A stretch of DNA of 45,017 nucleotides from Paracoccaceae bacterium (GTDB lineage Bacteria; Pseudomonadota; Alphaproteobacteria; Rhizobiales; Stappiaceae): positions 1-45,017 of the forward strand of contig JABXHV010000059.1 in the NCBI GenBank assembly GCA_013373445.1, given 5' to 3'. Positions within the stretch are counted from its first letter, which is position 1. Every line of letters begins with the position of its first letter. The notes under the pieces are model-generated. The model saw only the letters and a program-made list of their open reading frames with translations, did not search any database and was not told the origin of the DNA. The translations under genes were made by a program, and so were the position numbers. This document shows, in pieces, positions 30,758-39,949 of the stretch.

Positions 30758-32275
30758 ATGCAAAGTCTTCTAAAATCCTCCGCGTTGAGCACGCTCGCCG
30801 GAGTCCTGTCTTTGGTTGCAGGGTTCGCCTGCGGCGTCATCGTCGCACGCCTGCTGGGGCCGGAAGGCAATGGCGGCGTTGCCTTCGCGCTTTGGCTTGC
30901 CATGACGGCTGGCACCCTTTCGGATTTGGGGCTGCCGACCTTGTTGTTACGCTACATGCCCCGTTTCGACGGCCAAGGAGGCCCCGGCGGCGGGCTTGCG
31001 CGGCTCGTGTTGCCAAGGTTTATTCTTGCTCAAGTCGTCACGATATTCGGCATATACATCTACATCACCTGGCTGAAGGCCAACCCACAATACACGGTGC
31101 ATCCGCTACTGCTCGTGATTGTCTCTGTAGTTTTGTATGCAGTCTACATCTGGGCGTCCTTAGGCGAGCACGCCGCTCGCGGATTGAACCGATTTGGCGA
31201 AACAGCCCGCATGACGTTTTATGGCTGTCTTTTGCAAATTCCTCTGGTGTTCATCGGCGCCTATTTCTGGGGCGTTCCGGGCGCAATACTGGGATATGTA
31301 TCGCGCTATCTCCCGCAAGCAATCAACTCGATCAAATACGCTAAGGCCAAGCCGCTCGAGACAACCACGCTGACACCCGACATGCGCAGCTTTGCGCGCA
31401 ACAACTGGGTCGCCGATTGTATCGGTCTCCTGATATGGACCCGGGTTGAATTCATCTTCCTTGGTCTTTATTTCAGCACATCCGATATTGGTCACTATGC
31501 AGCAGGTCTAACGCTTTCGAGCCTCGTGGTGCAGCTTCCGACACAGATGATGGGCGCGTTGATCCCCCATATCGGCAAGCATCACGATGCCGAGGAACAC
31601 GAGCAGATCCAGATCATTTACGCGACATCGATTCGCTGGGTGTTTCTTCTTATCCTGCCAATCTGCATCGGCGGAGCTGCGGTTGCCGGAGAACTCATCC
31701 CGGCGTTGTTCGGCGAAGAGTTTCGCGCTGCAGGACCTTTAGCGGCCGTCCTTATTGGAACAGCTTTTGCGACCGCACTCAGCACGGTCCCATCCGTTAC
31801 CGTCGACGCCCGCGAACGCAGTGACTTTCTCATCAAGGTGACACCCGTTCTGGCCCTGTTTTCTGTCGGAGCGTTCTGGCTGGGCAGCTTGCGCGGCGAC
31901 GTCATGGACATCGCGATCATTCGCGGCCTGGTCCATAGCGTGTGGGTCCTTACGCTTTTATGGTTCTGCTGGAAGCATCTGAAATTGAACCTGAACGTCC
32001 GCGACGTCGTCAAAATCACGATCAGTGCTGCTTTGTGCGGCGGCACAGCCTTTGGCGTTCTTCAACTCACCGGAGGAGTGGCAGGTCTGCTTCTTGCAAT
32101 CGCCATCGGTGCCCTGGTCTACCTGATCGCGGTCAAATTTCTGAGAGTAATCCCGAGCGCCGATGTCGACACGATCTTGGACAATCTGCCCGAGAAAACA
32201 CCCCGGCGTCTCGCGCTTGTCATCGGCTCAAGCCTGACGTTTCTGGCCGGCAACGGGCCCACACATTCCCCGTGA
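30758..32275 (+). CDS. Wzx-like polysaccharide flippase (MATE/MVF superfamily)
   Basis: The 505-residue integral membrane protein has about 12-14 hydrophobic segments and begins SALSTLAGVLSLVAGFACGVIVARLLGPEGNG, the family's usual first helix followed by the LGPEG turn. It would move undecaprenyl-linked repeat units across the inner membrane for the Wzy-like polymerase encoded 6 kb upstream. It is the last gene I assign to the polysaccharide locus; the conserved ptsN gene converges 72 bases later. Confidence 0.9.
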   Translation: MQSLLKSSALSTLAGVLSLVAGFACGVIVARLLGPEGNGGVAFALWLAMTAGTLSDLGLPTLLLRYMPRFDGQGGPGGGLARLVLPRFILAQVVTIFGIYIYITWLKANPQYTVHPLLLVIVSVVLYAVYIWASLGEHAARGLNRFGETARMTFYGCLLQIPLVFIGAYFWGVPGAILGYVSRYLPQAINSIKYAKAKPLETTTLTPDMRSFARNNWVADCIGLLIWTRVEFIFLGLYFSTSDIGHYAAGLTLSSLVVQLPTQMMGALIPHIGKHHDAEEHEQIQIIYATSIRWVFLLILPICIGGAAVAGELIPALFGEEFRAAGPLAAVLIGTAFATALSTVPSVTVDARERSDFLIKVTPVLALFSVGAFWLGSLRGDVMDIAIIRGLVHSVWVLTLLWFCWKHLKLNLNVRDVVKITISAALCGGTAFGVLQLTGGVAGLLLAIAIGALVYLIAVKFLRVIPSADVDTILDNLPEKTPRRLALVIGSSLTFLAGNGPTHSP

Positions 32276-32347
32276 GATGCAACAGCGAAGAATGTGTCTA
32301 GGCTCTTGGAGAAGAGCGCAGCCAATCAGACTGTAACGAGGTGGAGA

Positions 32348-32815
32348 TCAGGCAGCGTTTGACGAACTGAGAGGTTGGGTCAGGAAACCGTAGATTTCCT
32401 CAGCATCGGCTGTGGAGCGAATGCCTTCGGTCACCGTGCCATCGCGCAGTTGACGTGCAATGCGCGCCAATGCCTTCAAATGGTCTGCACCGGCACCTTC
32501 AGGCGCCAGCAGCAGGAAAATCAGGTCGACAGGTTGGCCGTCGAGCGAGTCAAACTCGATAGGCTTTTCAACACGCGCAAACAGGCCGACCAGACGATCA
32601 AGGCGTGTCAGTTTGCCATGCGGAATGGCTACGCCGTTTCCAACACCTGTGGAACCCAAGCGCTCACGCTGCAACAAGGTGTCGAAAATCTCACGTTCGG
32701 ACAGACCGGTGATCACAGATGCCTTGGAAGAAATTTCCTGAATAGCCTGCTTCTTGCTGTTCGCCTTGAGATCAGCAATCACCGATTTCTTTGTCAAAAG
32801 ATCACTAAGATCCAT
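32348..32815 (-). CDS. ptsN: Nitrogen PTS enzyme IIA (EIIA-Ntr)
   Basis: PtsN accepts phosphate from the PtsP-PtsO chain and regulates potassium transport, nitrogen metabolism and stress. From the canonical MDLSDLL start the protein has 155 residues; a further six codons are open upstream. The phosphorylated histidine is His66 in GNGVAIPHGK. The order hpf-ptsN downstream of rpoN is the classical arrangement. Confidence 0.95.
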   Translation of the reverse strand: MDLSDLLTKKSVIADLKANSKKQAIQEISSKASVITGLSEREIFDTLLQRERLGSTGVGNGVAIPHGKLTRLDRLVGLFARVEKPIEFDSLDGQPVDLIFLLLAPEGAGADHLKALARIARQLRDGTVTEGIRSTADAEEIYGFLTQPLSSSNAA

Positions 32816-32872
32816 CGTCCCGCCTATTGTCATCGGTGTTGGCGGGAAACCCCACCAACACCGGTTTGAAAT

Positions 32873-33460
32873 TTATTCAGCAGCTTCTTTTGCTGCCAGT
32901 ACCGGATCTATCCAGCCGATGTTGCCATCGCCTCTACGGTACACGACATTGATTTCACCATTCGCCGCACTTTTGAACAACACGACGGGTGCCTCTGTCA
33001 AATCAAGCTCCATCACAGCCATTCCAACTGTCATGGTCCGAACCTTTGCAGAGGTTTCCGCAATAACAAGAGGATTGAAATCCTCTGGCAGCTCCTCCTC
33101 ATCCTCAGTCGAGGCGAGAATATAAGAAGCAGCTTCGTAATCTTCACGGGCTGCGGAGTTGTTGCCGTGATGATCCTTCAGCTTGCGCTTATAGCGGCGC
33201 AATCGCTTTTCAATCTTGTCAGCAGCAGCATCAAAACTGTGCCGAGGTTCCTGAGCTTGCGCCGAGACCTGGAGAACAGTTCCAGTGTCCAGATGCAACA
33301 TGCATTCCGATTTGAACCCTGTGCCTTCACGACTCACCGTGACATGGCCAGTGTAGCCACCCGCGAAGTATTTGGACAACGCATCTTCAATACGGTCAGT
33401 CACATGGGTTCGCAGGGCGTCTCCAACGTCAACGTTCTTTCCCGAAATTCGCAATGCCAT
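32873..33460 (-). CDS. hpf: Ribosome hibernation-promoting factor, long form
   Basis: From MALRISGKNVDVG the protein has 195 residues, the length of long HPF. The N-terminal S30AE domain (about residues 1-100) binds the 30S subunit. The C-terminal domain (about 135-190, containing DLTEAPVVLFKSAANGEINVVYRRGDGNIGWI) drives formation of 100S dimers. A weak AGAGG precedes the ATG; the frame is open 19 codons further but without family similarity. It lies between rpoN and ptsN, as is usual. Confidence 0.95.
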   Translation of the reverse strand: MALRISGKNVDVGDALRTHVTDRIEDALSKYFAGGYTGHVTVSREGTGFKSECMLHLDTGTVLQVSAQAQEPRHSFDAAADKIEKRLRRYKRKLKDHHGNNSAAREDYEAASYILASTEDEEELPEDFNPLVIAETSAKVRTMTVGMAVMELDLTEAPVVLFKSAANGEINVVYRRGDGNIGWIDPVLAAKEAAE

Positions 33461-33732
33461 GGGGGACCTCTTCTTGTTTGGACCAAACCACCGCCGTGTT
33501 TCAGGCGGGTGAAACAAAGGTCATGTTCCACACAAACAGAATGGACCAGTCAGAGACGAAGCGCTATCCCCATATCACTGATAAATGCGAACGGTCGTAT
33601 ACGCATGGTAACCAGAAGAGTCAATTACACGACCTGGATATTAGGGTTTTTAAGGACTTTGGCGGGTCAGACCTCAGCAGAAGCTGGGCGAGCCGCGTCA
33701 GTTGGTCACAATATCCATTAAACTCTAAGGGG

Positions 33733-35280
33733 TTAGTTCCTGGCCCGCTTTTCCCGGCGCCGCTGCACTGAAGACGGTATTTTTAATACATCCCGGTACT
33801 TGGCGACGGTTCTACGTGCAATATCCACACCTTGTTCATTCAATATTTTCACGATTGTATCATCGGAAAGTATAGCGTCGGCAGACTCAGCATCAACCAT
33901 CTGTTTTATCTTGTGACGCACAGATTCAGCAGAGTGCGAATCTCCGCCAATCGTTGCAGAGATGGCCGAAGAGAAGAAATACTTGAGTTCATAAATACCG
34001 CGCGGTGTCGCCATATACTTGTTGGAGGTGACCCGGCTGACGGTTGATTCATGCATGCTGATTGCATCAGCGATAGCTTTCAAATTCAACGGTCTCAGAT
34101 GCTCGATACCGTAGTTCAGGAAGCCATCCTGCTGCCGCACGATCTCGGTTGCGACCTTTAGAATTGTCTTGGCGCGCTGGTCGAGGCTTTTGACAAGCCA
34201 GTTTGCTGTTTGCAGGCAATCGGTGAGATATTCACGTTCCAGCTCGTTGCGCGTGTTGCGGCTGACTGTTGCGAAATAGGTCTCATTCACCAGGACCTTG
34301 GGCAGCGTCTCGGTGTTCAATTCTACCTGCCAGGAGCCATCAGGGGCATGTCTCACATAGACATCAGGGACCAGCGCCTGAACCAGAGTTCCGCCGAAAA
34401 AACTTCCCGGTTTTGGGTCAAGGGCCTTGATCTCCGACACCATCTCCATGAGATCTTCGTCATCAACCCTGCACAGCTTGCGCAGGGAAGCAAAATCACG
34501 CTTGGCCAGAAGCTCAATGTTTGCAATCAGGATTTCCATGGCAGGATCGTAGCGATTGCGTTCGAGCAATTGTAGCTTCAGGCACTCCGACAGATCCCGC
34601 GCAAATACGCCAACTGGTTCAAACGTCTGCAGCGCCTCAATGATGCTTTCCAGATAGTCTTCGGACACACCGAGTTGCTCGGCAGTCTCGAGAGAGTCAA
34701 TTTTCAGGTAGCCGTTTTCATCCAGACAGTTGATCAGATGCCCGGCGACCAGTTTGTCAGCAGGGTCTGCGAACCGCAGATGCATTTGCTCTTCGACAAA
34801 GTTCTGAAGGGATGTCTCTTCGGCCACGAAGGCTTCGAGATTGAAGGTCTCGCTGCTTGAGCCGCCCGAGCTCTGGGTGCTGAAGGTATCCTGAGACTGC
34901 ATTTTGGACGGTTCTGGCGCTTGGCTCACGCCGGGTTCATCCTGGAAAACATTGCCAAGATCAGTGTCCATGCGACTGGCGATGGTCTCGGAATTTGTCT
35001 CCAGCTGACCTTCCATCCAGTCTCCTGTTTGAGGATCTGAATCAACACTGCTGCGATCAAATTCCACGCCCCCGTCATCACTGGCGTTGGGTTCGCTGAC
35101 GTCAGCGAAATCCGGGTCAGCTTCGTTTTTTTCAAGGAGTGGATTGCGCTCGAGTTCCGCCTCAACGTAGTTGAGCAAGTCAAGATTCGACAACTGTAAA
35201 AGCTTGATCGCCTGCATCAGTTGCGGCGTCATGATCAGCGACTGACTTTGTCGCATCTCCAGCTTTGTTGAAATTGCCAT
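33733..35280 (-). CDS. rpoN: RNA polymerase sigma-54 factor
   Basis: The 515-residue protein begins with the activator-interacting region MRQSQSLIMTPQLMQAIKLLQLSN. An acidic linker follows (about residues 55-130), then the core-binding domain, a helix-turn-helix (about 385-405, including SMHESTVSRVTSNKYMATPRG) and the RpoN box ARRTVAKYR at 488-496. It directs transcription from -24/-12 promoters in nitrogen, motility and envelope functions. A 272-base gap separates it from hpf, which probably has its own promoter. Confidence 0.97.
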   Translation of the reverse strand: MAISTKLEMRQSQSLIMTPQLMQAIKLLQLSNLDLLNYVEAELERNPLLEKNEADPDFADVSEPNASDDGGVEFDRSSVDSDPQTGDWMEGQLETNSETIASRMDTDLGNVFQDEPGVSQAPEPSKMQSQDTFSTQSSGGSSSETFNLEAFVAEETSLQNFVEEQMHLRFADPADKLVAGHLINCLDENGYLKIDSLETAEQLGVSEDYLESIIEALQTFEPVGVFARDLSECLKLQLLERNRYDPAMEILIANIELLAKRDFASLRKLCRVDDEDLMEMVSEIKALDPKPGSFFGGTLVQALVPDVYVRHAPDGSWQVELNTETLPKVLVNETYFATVSRNTRNELEREYLTDCLQTANWLVKSLDQRAKTILKVATEIVRQQDGFLNYGIEHLRPLNLKAIADAISMHESTVSRVTSNKYMATPRGIYELKYFFSSAISATIGGDSHSAESVRHKIKQMVDAESADAILSDDTIVKILNEQGVDIARRTVAKYRDVLKIPSSVQRRREKRARN

Positions 35281-35347
35281 GAAACTCCGTAAGCACTTTG
35301 CGTCTAGTTGGTCCGCTTTTTGCTATACCCTAATTGGGGGGGAGTCA

Positions 35348-36148
35348 TCAAAGTGTAAATTGCTCACCAAGGTAAAGCCTGCGGACATCGGGGTTGTTCA
35401 CAATGTCATGTGGCAAGCCTTCTGTCAGAACTTCTCCGGCAGCAATAATATAAGCGCGATCAATAAGTCCGAGTGTTTCACGCACGTTGTGATCCGTGAT
35501 GAGAACACCGATACCGCGCTGTGTGAGATGACGAACAAGTTGTTGAATATCGCCAACGGCAATCGGATCGATACCGGCGAAAGGCTCATCGAGCAGCATG
35601 AAAGCCGGTCGGCTTGCAAGAGCACGAGCGATCTCGACCCGTCGGCGCTCACCACCAGACAGCGCAATGGCCGGTGACTTGCGCAAGTGCGTCAACCCGA
35701 ACTCTTCAAGAAGCGAATCCAGTTCACGCTTGCGCTCCCGGCGATTGGGTTCGATCACCTCCAGAACGGCCCTAATGTTTTCCTCCACCGTCAGCCCGCG
35801 AAAGATAGAGGCCTCCTGAGGCAGATAACCAATGCCGAGGCGTGCACGGCGATACATCGGCATCCGTGTAATATCGAAGCCTTCGAGGCTGATCGAGCCC
35901 TGATCCGGTCGCACCAGACCCGTAATCATGTAGAAAGTTGTCGTCTTTCCGGCGCCGTTCGGCCCCAGTAGGCCAACGGCTTCACCCGCACGAACGTCAA
36001 GACTGACGTATTTCACCACCTGGCGACGGCCATAAGTCTTGCCGATCCCGTTGACGACCAACTTGTGCGTGGACGCTTCTTCTTGCGACGCAGGCTGATC
36101 TGCTTCCAGGCCCGGAAATCCGATCGGTGAAAAAGGATCAAATGTCAC
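35348..36148 (-). CDS. lptB: LPS export ABC transporter ATPase
   Basis: LptB powers extraction of lipopolysaccharide by LptFG. The 266-residue protein has a roughly 28-residue N-terminal extension, Walker A GPNGAGKT at 62-69, signature LSGGERRRVEIARAL, Walker B FMLLDEPFAGIDP and the switch histidine in TDHNV. The gene lies between lptA and rpoN, as in most Proteobacteria. Confidence 0.97.
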   Translation of the reverse strand: MTFDPFSPIGFPGLEADQPASQEEASTHKLVVNGIGKTYGRRQVVKYVSLDVRAGEAVGLLGPNGAGKTTTFYMITGLVRPDQGSISLEGFDITRMPMYRRARLGIGYLPQEASIFRGLTVEENIRAVLEVIEPNRRERKRELDSLLEEFGLTHLRKSPAIALSGGERRRVEIARALASRPAFMLLDEPFAGIDPIAVGDIQQLVRHLTQRGIGVLITDHNVRETLGLIDRAYIIAAGEVLTEGLPHDIVNNPDVRRLYLGEQFTL

Positions 36149-36229
36149 AAAAAGGGTCCATTCTACAAACGCCGACCATCTCGCGGTCAGCGATATACTT
36201 CGATTTGATACTATATAGCGCGAAAAAGT

Positions 36230-36781
36230 TTAGTCGGTCTTGAGATTGTTGGGCTTCAAACGCACTTTTACACGGCCGGAAGATTGAGCTTCAAGATCGG
36301 CCTTACCGGTCTTCAGGTTGACCGTGAGCTTATTCCCCGTGACCTGATTTGGTCCCTGCGTCAGGGTTACCGTCTGGCCCGTCATCACCATGATTTCGCT
36401 TTTCATGTCGAAGTTTGCGCGATCACCAGTGGCAACCTGATCTTTGGAAGAAATGTAGACGCTGCCGTAAGCTTCAAGTCGCGAGATATCCTGACCACCG
36501 GACCCAACGCCACTTGAAGTGCCCGCGCCCGTCGCTGATCCATCATAATAAACCACGAGCTTGCGGGTTTTCAGCTGAGATTCTCCCTGAACAACGACAA
36601 CGTTACCCAAAAAAGTTGCCTTGCTGCTCTGGTCTTCAACCTTCAACTCATCAGCTTCAATTTCGATGGGTGCACCGTCATTCGAACCAAATCCGGCGAA
36701 GCCATCGGAAAAAGTCTGTGCGACGGCCAGATGAGCACCTGCAAAAAGGCCAATCAAAGCACAAAGCAAAATTCTCAGCAT
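36230..36781 (-). CDS. lptA: LPS transport periplasmic protein LptA
   Basis: LptA forms the periplasmic bridge that carries LPS from LptC to LptD. The 183-residue product has a signal peptide (cut after HLAVA, near residue 21). A single OstA-type domain contains PIEIEADELKVEDQSSKATFLGNVVVVQGE and later GDRANFDMKSEIMVMTGQTVTLTQGPNQVTGNKL. The lptC gene lies 24 bases upstream. Confidence 0.95.
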   Translation of the reverse strand: MLRILLCALIGLFAGAHLAVAQTFSDGFAGFGSNDGAPIEIEADELKVEDQSSKATFLGNVVVVQGESQLKTRKLVVYYDGSATGAGTSSGVGSGGQDISRLEAYGSVYISSKDQVATGDRANFDMKSEIMVMTGQTVTLTQGPNQVTGNKLTVNLKTGKADLEAQSSGRVKVRLKPNNLKTD

Positions 36782-36805
36782 GAACGCCTACCTGTTTCGT
36801 TGGAT

Positions 36806-37435
36806 CTATTCTTCATCGTTCTTCGGCGTAATCACCATTCGAACGTCTTCTTTGAAAATGGCAATACCAGCTTCCTGATCATAGTCGAACTTCTTTGATC
36901 GGATACTGCCATTTTCGGAGTAAATCGTAATTGGAGAGCTTGTGTCCAACGCACCGGTTTTCATGTCAACGAACACCTCGGACATGTCTACGGTGTAGCC
37001 CTCACTCCACTCGACCTGCAAACCCTCAAAGAGCTTCAGGGTCTCCTCAGCCGAATTGTAAATGCCTTTAGTTGCGACAATGTCGGCTTTCTGAGTAGCG
37101 GAAAGGCCAATACTGGCCTGAATGGTTTCCAGGTCGATGATTCTTGGATCACTCAGGCGCTGGATGGCCCGCACGGCCTTCACCTTGTAAGAGCGATCAC
37201 CATCATGGCCAGACAGTTCCGGGTGGTCCATAACCAACCCGTCCATGCTCAAACTGATATTGCTGATGCCAAGGTTGGACAACATGTTGAACAGCACGAT
37301 GGTGCCCACCATGCCAACCAGAATCAGAACGCCAGTGGCCGGCAACATGAAACGCAGTATTTTGACAAGAAGACTGTGGCGCCGCGCCGTGCGCTGCACC
37401 GGGGATTCCAGTCTTTTGTCCATTGCCATTGCCAT
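36806..37435 (-). CDS. lptC: LPS export inner-membrane protein LptC
   Basis: LptC receives LPS from LptB2FG and passes it to LptA. The 209-residue product has one N-terminal helix (ILRFMLPATGVLILVGMVGTIVLFNML, about residues 26-52), then a periplasmic beta-jellyroll domain with YKVKAVRAIQ and IDLETIQASI strands. Position between rnd and lptA confirms the call, since LptC sequences are poorly conserved. Confidence 0.93.
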   Translation of the reverse strand: MAMAMDKRLESPVQRTARRHSLLVKILRFMLPATGVLILVGMVGTIVLFNMLSNLGISNISLSMDGLVMDHPELSGHDGDRSYKVKAVRAIQRLSDPRIIDLETIQASIGLSATQKADIVATKGIYNSAEETLKLFEGLQVEWSEGYTVDMSEVFVDMKTGALDTSSPITIYSENGSIRSKKFDYDQEAGIAIFKEDVRMVITPKNDEE

Positions 37436-37475
37436 CGTTTTAATAGGTCCGTGTATCGCTCAATGAACTCTGCTC

Positions 37476-38096
37476 TCAAGAATGAGCGAAGATGTCATTC
37501 TCGTCCCATCCCTTGAGATCCAGCTCCGCGCGCATCGGAAGAAAACTGAAGCAGGCTTCCGCCATATGGGTGCGGCCCTCGCGCTCCAGCATGAATTGAA
37601 GCTTTTCGCGCAGCTGGTGCAAGTGCAAGACGTCAGATGCGGCGTAGGAAAGTTGGGCATCCGACAAGGTATCAGCCGCCCAATCAGAACTCTGCTGCTG
37701 CTTTGAAAGTTCAACATTCACCAATTCGCGTGTGATGTCCTTCAGACCATGACGGTCGGTGTAGGTACGCACCAGCTTGGAGGCAATTTTGGTGCACCAG
37801 ACCGGTGCGACCTCAATTTCGAGATACTGTCTGAGTACGGCAACATCAAAACGCGCAAAATGAAAAATCTTCGGCTTGCCAAGGTCTTCGAACAACGCCT
37901 TGAGATTTGGCGCTGCCTTCTGGCCCTTGGCAATCTGCACCACATCGGCACTGCCATCGCCCGGAGACAGTTGCACAACACACAAGCGATCCCGATGCGG
38001 ATTCAACCCCAAGGTTTCCGTGTCCACCGCGACAGCGTCCACATCTTGATAGGCAGACAGGTCGGGCAGATCATTCTTGTGGTAGCGGATCGTCAT
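37476..38096 (-). CDS. rnd: Ribonuclease D, exonuclease domain only
   Basis: The 206-residue protein has a DEDD-type 3'-5' exonuclease domain: VAVDTETLGLNPHRDRLCVVQLS (first Asp/Glu pair), FHFARFDVAVL and a YAASDVLHLHQLREKL motif with the final Asp and Tyr. E. coli RNase D has two further HRDC domains that are absent here, the short form seen in Alphaproteobacteria. It trims tRNA and other RNA 3' ends. MTIRYHKND was chosen as the start; 11 more codons are open upstream. It heads the lpt-rpoN block. Confidence 0.92.
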   Translation of the reverse strand: MTIRYHKNDLPDLSAYQDVDAVAVDTETLGLNPHRDRLCVVQLSPGDGSADVVQIAKGQKAAPNLKALFEDLGKPKIFHFARFDVAVLRQYLEIEVAPVWCTKIASKLVRTYTDRHGLKDITRELVNVELSKQQQSSDWAADTLSDAQLSYAASDVLHLHQLREKLQFMLEREGRTHMAEACFSFLPMRAELDLKGWDENDIFAHS

Positions 38097-38167
38097 TGTC
38101 TTTGTTGGCTCCGTCAGTGTTGAAAGCAAGGTTCAGTTCAGCCAGGGCAGATTGTCTTGCAGATATA

Positions 38168-38202
38168 AGGTAAAATCAGGACTTTATAAGACGATTTTAC
38201 CT
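38168..38202. promoter_or_regulatory. 10-bp perfect inverted repeat upstream of rnd-lptC
   Basis: AGGTAAAATC (38168-38177) and GATTTTACCT (38193-38202) are separated by 15 bases. The dyad lies 72-106 bases upstream of the rnd start and about 110 bases after the argE stop. It could be an operator for the rnd-lpt operon. There is no U tract on either side, so termination of argE transcription is less likely. Confidence 0.5.
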
Positions 38203-38308
38203 GAAAAAGGTTTAAGAGCTCTGCGCAAGAAAAGCCACTTCCCAGAACAGCTTTTTTCGCTCCTGCACAAAGTTTGGCGCACTGACAGACGTCAAGGCCG
38301 ATAAAGCC

Positions 38309-39496
38309 TCAGGACGAGGAGAGTTCGGCAGCGAGCCCGGCCAGCATGGCGGTGCATGAATCCAACTCTTCCGCCAGCACAAATTCATCTGCCTTGTGCG
38401 CGCGGCTCATGTCGCCTGGCCCGCAGATCACGGTGTCGATCCCGGCTCCGGCGAAAAGACCTGCCTCTGTCCCGTAAGACACCGATTGCACCGCCGCAGA
38501 GCCGGACAGTTGCTCGGCCAATGCGATCAGCTCTGTATTCTCCGTCGGCGCCAATGCCGGATAGCTGGAGAGAAGTTGTGAAGACACACCCAAACTGCGC
38601 CCCTCCTCTTTTGCAGCCCGGCCCATCTCGATCTGTTGCTCGACGAGGATCTTCATCACACCACCCGCATCGACACCCGGCACCGTCCTGACCTCGATAT
38701 CGACGACACAGTTTTCCGGAATAATGTTGACTGCGCTTCCACCAGACACAACTCCGGCGACAACGGTCGTAAAAGGAGGATCAAACCGATCATCTCTCGG
38801 ACCCGTCTCAGCCAGACCAAGCGCAAGCTTGCGCGCATGCGTGATCAGGTCGGCGGCAGGATAGATCGCATTTTCTCCCAATCCGGGCGTTGAACTATGT
38901 GCCGATTTACCTTGAAACACGAAGGACCTTGCCTGCTTGCCCTTATGGGCCAAGACCGGTTTCAAACCGGTCGGCTCGCCAACCAGACACCCGAGGGGAG
39001 ACGTACAAAGGTCAGGCAACTTTTCGATCATGTGCGGAACGCCGCGGCAGCCGATTTCCTCGTCATAAGAAAATGCCAGATGGATTGGCCGCGAAAGCCC
39101 GCTTGATTGAAACAGTGGCACGCTTGCAAGGACACACGCGAGAAACCCTTTCATGTCGCTTGTCCCGCGGCCAACCAGCCGTCCATCGGTTTGCGTCAAT
39201 TTGAACGGGTTGCTTGTCCAGGGCTGGCCTTCGACCGGCACCACATCCATGTGCCCGGACAAGATGTAGCCCGCCTTGTCGCGCGGGCCGATGGTTGCAA
39301 AGAGATTTGACCGGCCGGCATCCGGACCCGGCAGGGTCTCGACAGGTACCCCAAGCCCTGACAAATAGGTTGAAATCCAGTCCACCATGCGCGTGTTCGC
39401 ATGGCCTGGAAGCACGTCAATCGCGACAAGCTCTGCAAGGATATCAACAGCAGATAGGCCTCTGGCGTCCGAATGACCGGAAATACGATTTGTCAT
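38309..39496 (-). CDS. argE: Acetylornithine deacetylase
   Basis: The 395-residue M20-family metallohydrolase removes the acetyl group from N-acetylornithine in arginine synthesis. Metal-binding motifs are SGHMDVVPVEGQPW (about residues 80-93), RGTSDMKGF and the catalytic SYDEEIGCRG, with VVAGVVSGGSAVNIIPENC in the dimerisation domain. Related M20 deacylases are hard to separate by eye, but the HMDVVPVEGQPWTSNPF segment fits ArgE well. It stands alone, with tRNA-Leu about 190 bases upstream on the same strand. Confidence 0.9.
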   Translation of the reverse strand: MTNRISGHSDARGLSAVDILAELVAIDVLPGHANTRMVDWISTYLSGLGVPVETLPGPDAGRSNLFATIGPRDKAGYILSGHMDVVPVEGQPWTSNPFKLTQTDGRLVGRGTSDMKGFLACVLASVPLFQSSGLSRPIHLAFSYDEEIGCRGVPHMIEKLPDLCTSPLGCLVGEPTGLKPVLAHKGKQARSFVFQGKSAHSSTPGLGENAIYPAADLITHARKLALGLAETGPRDDRFDPPFTTVVAGVVSGGSAVNIIPENCVVDIEVRTVPGVDAGGVMKILVEQQIEMGRAAKEEGRSLGVSSQLLSSYPALAPTENTELIALAEQLSGSAAVQSVSYGTEAGLFAGAGIDTVICGPGDMSRAHKADEFVLAEELDSCTAMLAGLAAELSSS

Positions 39497-39630
39497 GAAT
39501 TGCGATCTGGAAAGCGGGAGCGAAGCATTGCGGCAGAATAGGGCTTCGCCTCTCTACCCGCAAGGAACCATCGCGCGAGCACCCGTAAGGCACAGATAAA
39601 GCGCTGAAACTTTTTCCGGAATAAAGACAA

Positions 39631-39656
39631 AGAAAAACCGGCACAAAGGCCGGTTT
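39631..39656 (-). terminator. Intrinsic terminator of tRNA-Leu
   Basis: On the minus strand an 8-bp stem (AAACCGGC pairing with GCCGGTTT, 39635-39642 and 39649-39656) with a 6-base loop is followed by further T residues. It lies 30 bases past the tRNA CCA end. Confidence 0.85.
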
Positions 39657-39686
39657 CTTTGAAGTCCTGGAAATTCCAGGGGAATT

Positions 39687-39773
39687 TGGTGCCCAGAAGA
39701 GGACTCGAACCTCCACACCCTTGCGAGTACCAGCACCTGAAGCTGGCGCGTCTACCAATTCCGCCATCTGGGC
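39687..39773 (-). tRNA. tRNA-Leu, anticodon CAG
   Basis: The 87-base gene folds with acceptor stem GCCCAGA/TCTGGGC, discriminator A and an encoded CCA (39687-39689). The anticodon stem CCAGC/GCTGG holds the loop TTCAGGT, giving anticodon CAG (39737-39739). It has a long variable arm, as in class II tRNAs, and the T loop GGTTCGAGTCC. It reads the CUG leucine codon. Confidence 0.97.
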
Positions 39774-39949
39774 TTAGGCCGCGCTTTTACGCAGGCGCCA
39801 TGAACTTGTCAATTGCCCTAATTAAAGAAAGTGTAGCAATATGGGTAACGCTGTTGAAATCCCTTCACAGGATGCCCTGCAGGGTCTAATAGACTGACTA
39901 TCACGCTTGTTGCACAAGCTCTCTTTGGACGCGATCAGGAGCACACGGC

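Noticed and set aside
38220-38265. Terminator after argE (AAAAGC and GCTTTTTT arms)
   Set aside because: The stem is only about six A/T-rich pairs with a 14-base loop, too weak to call.
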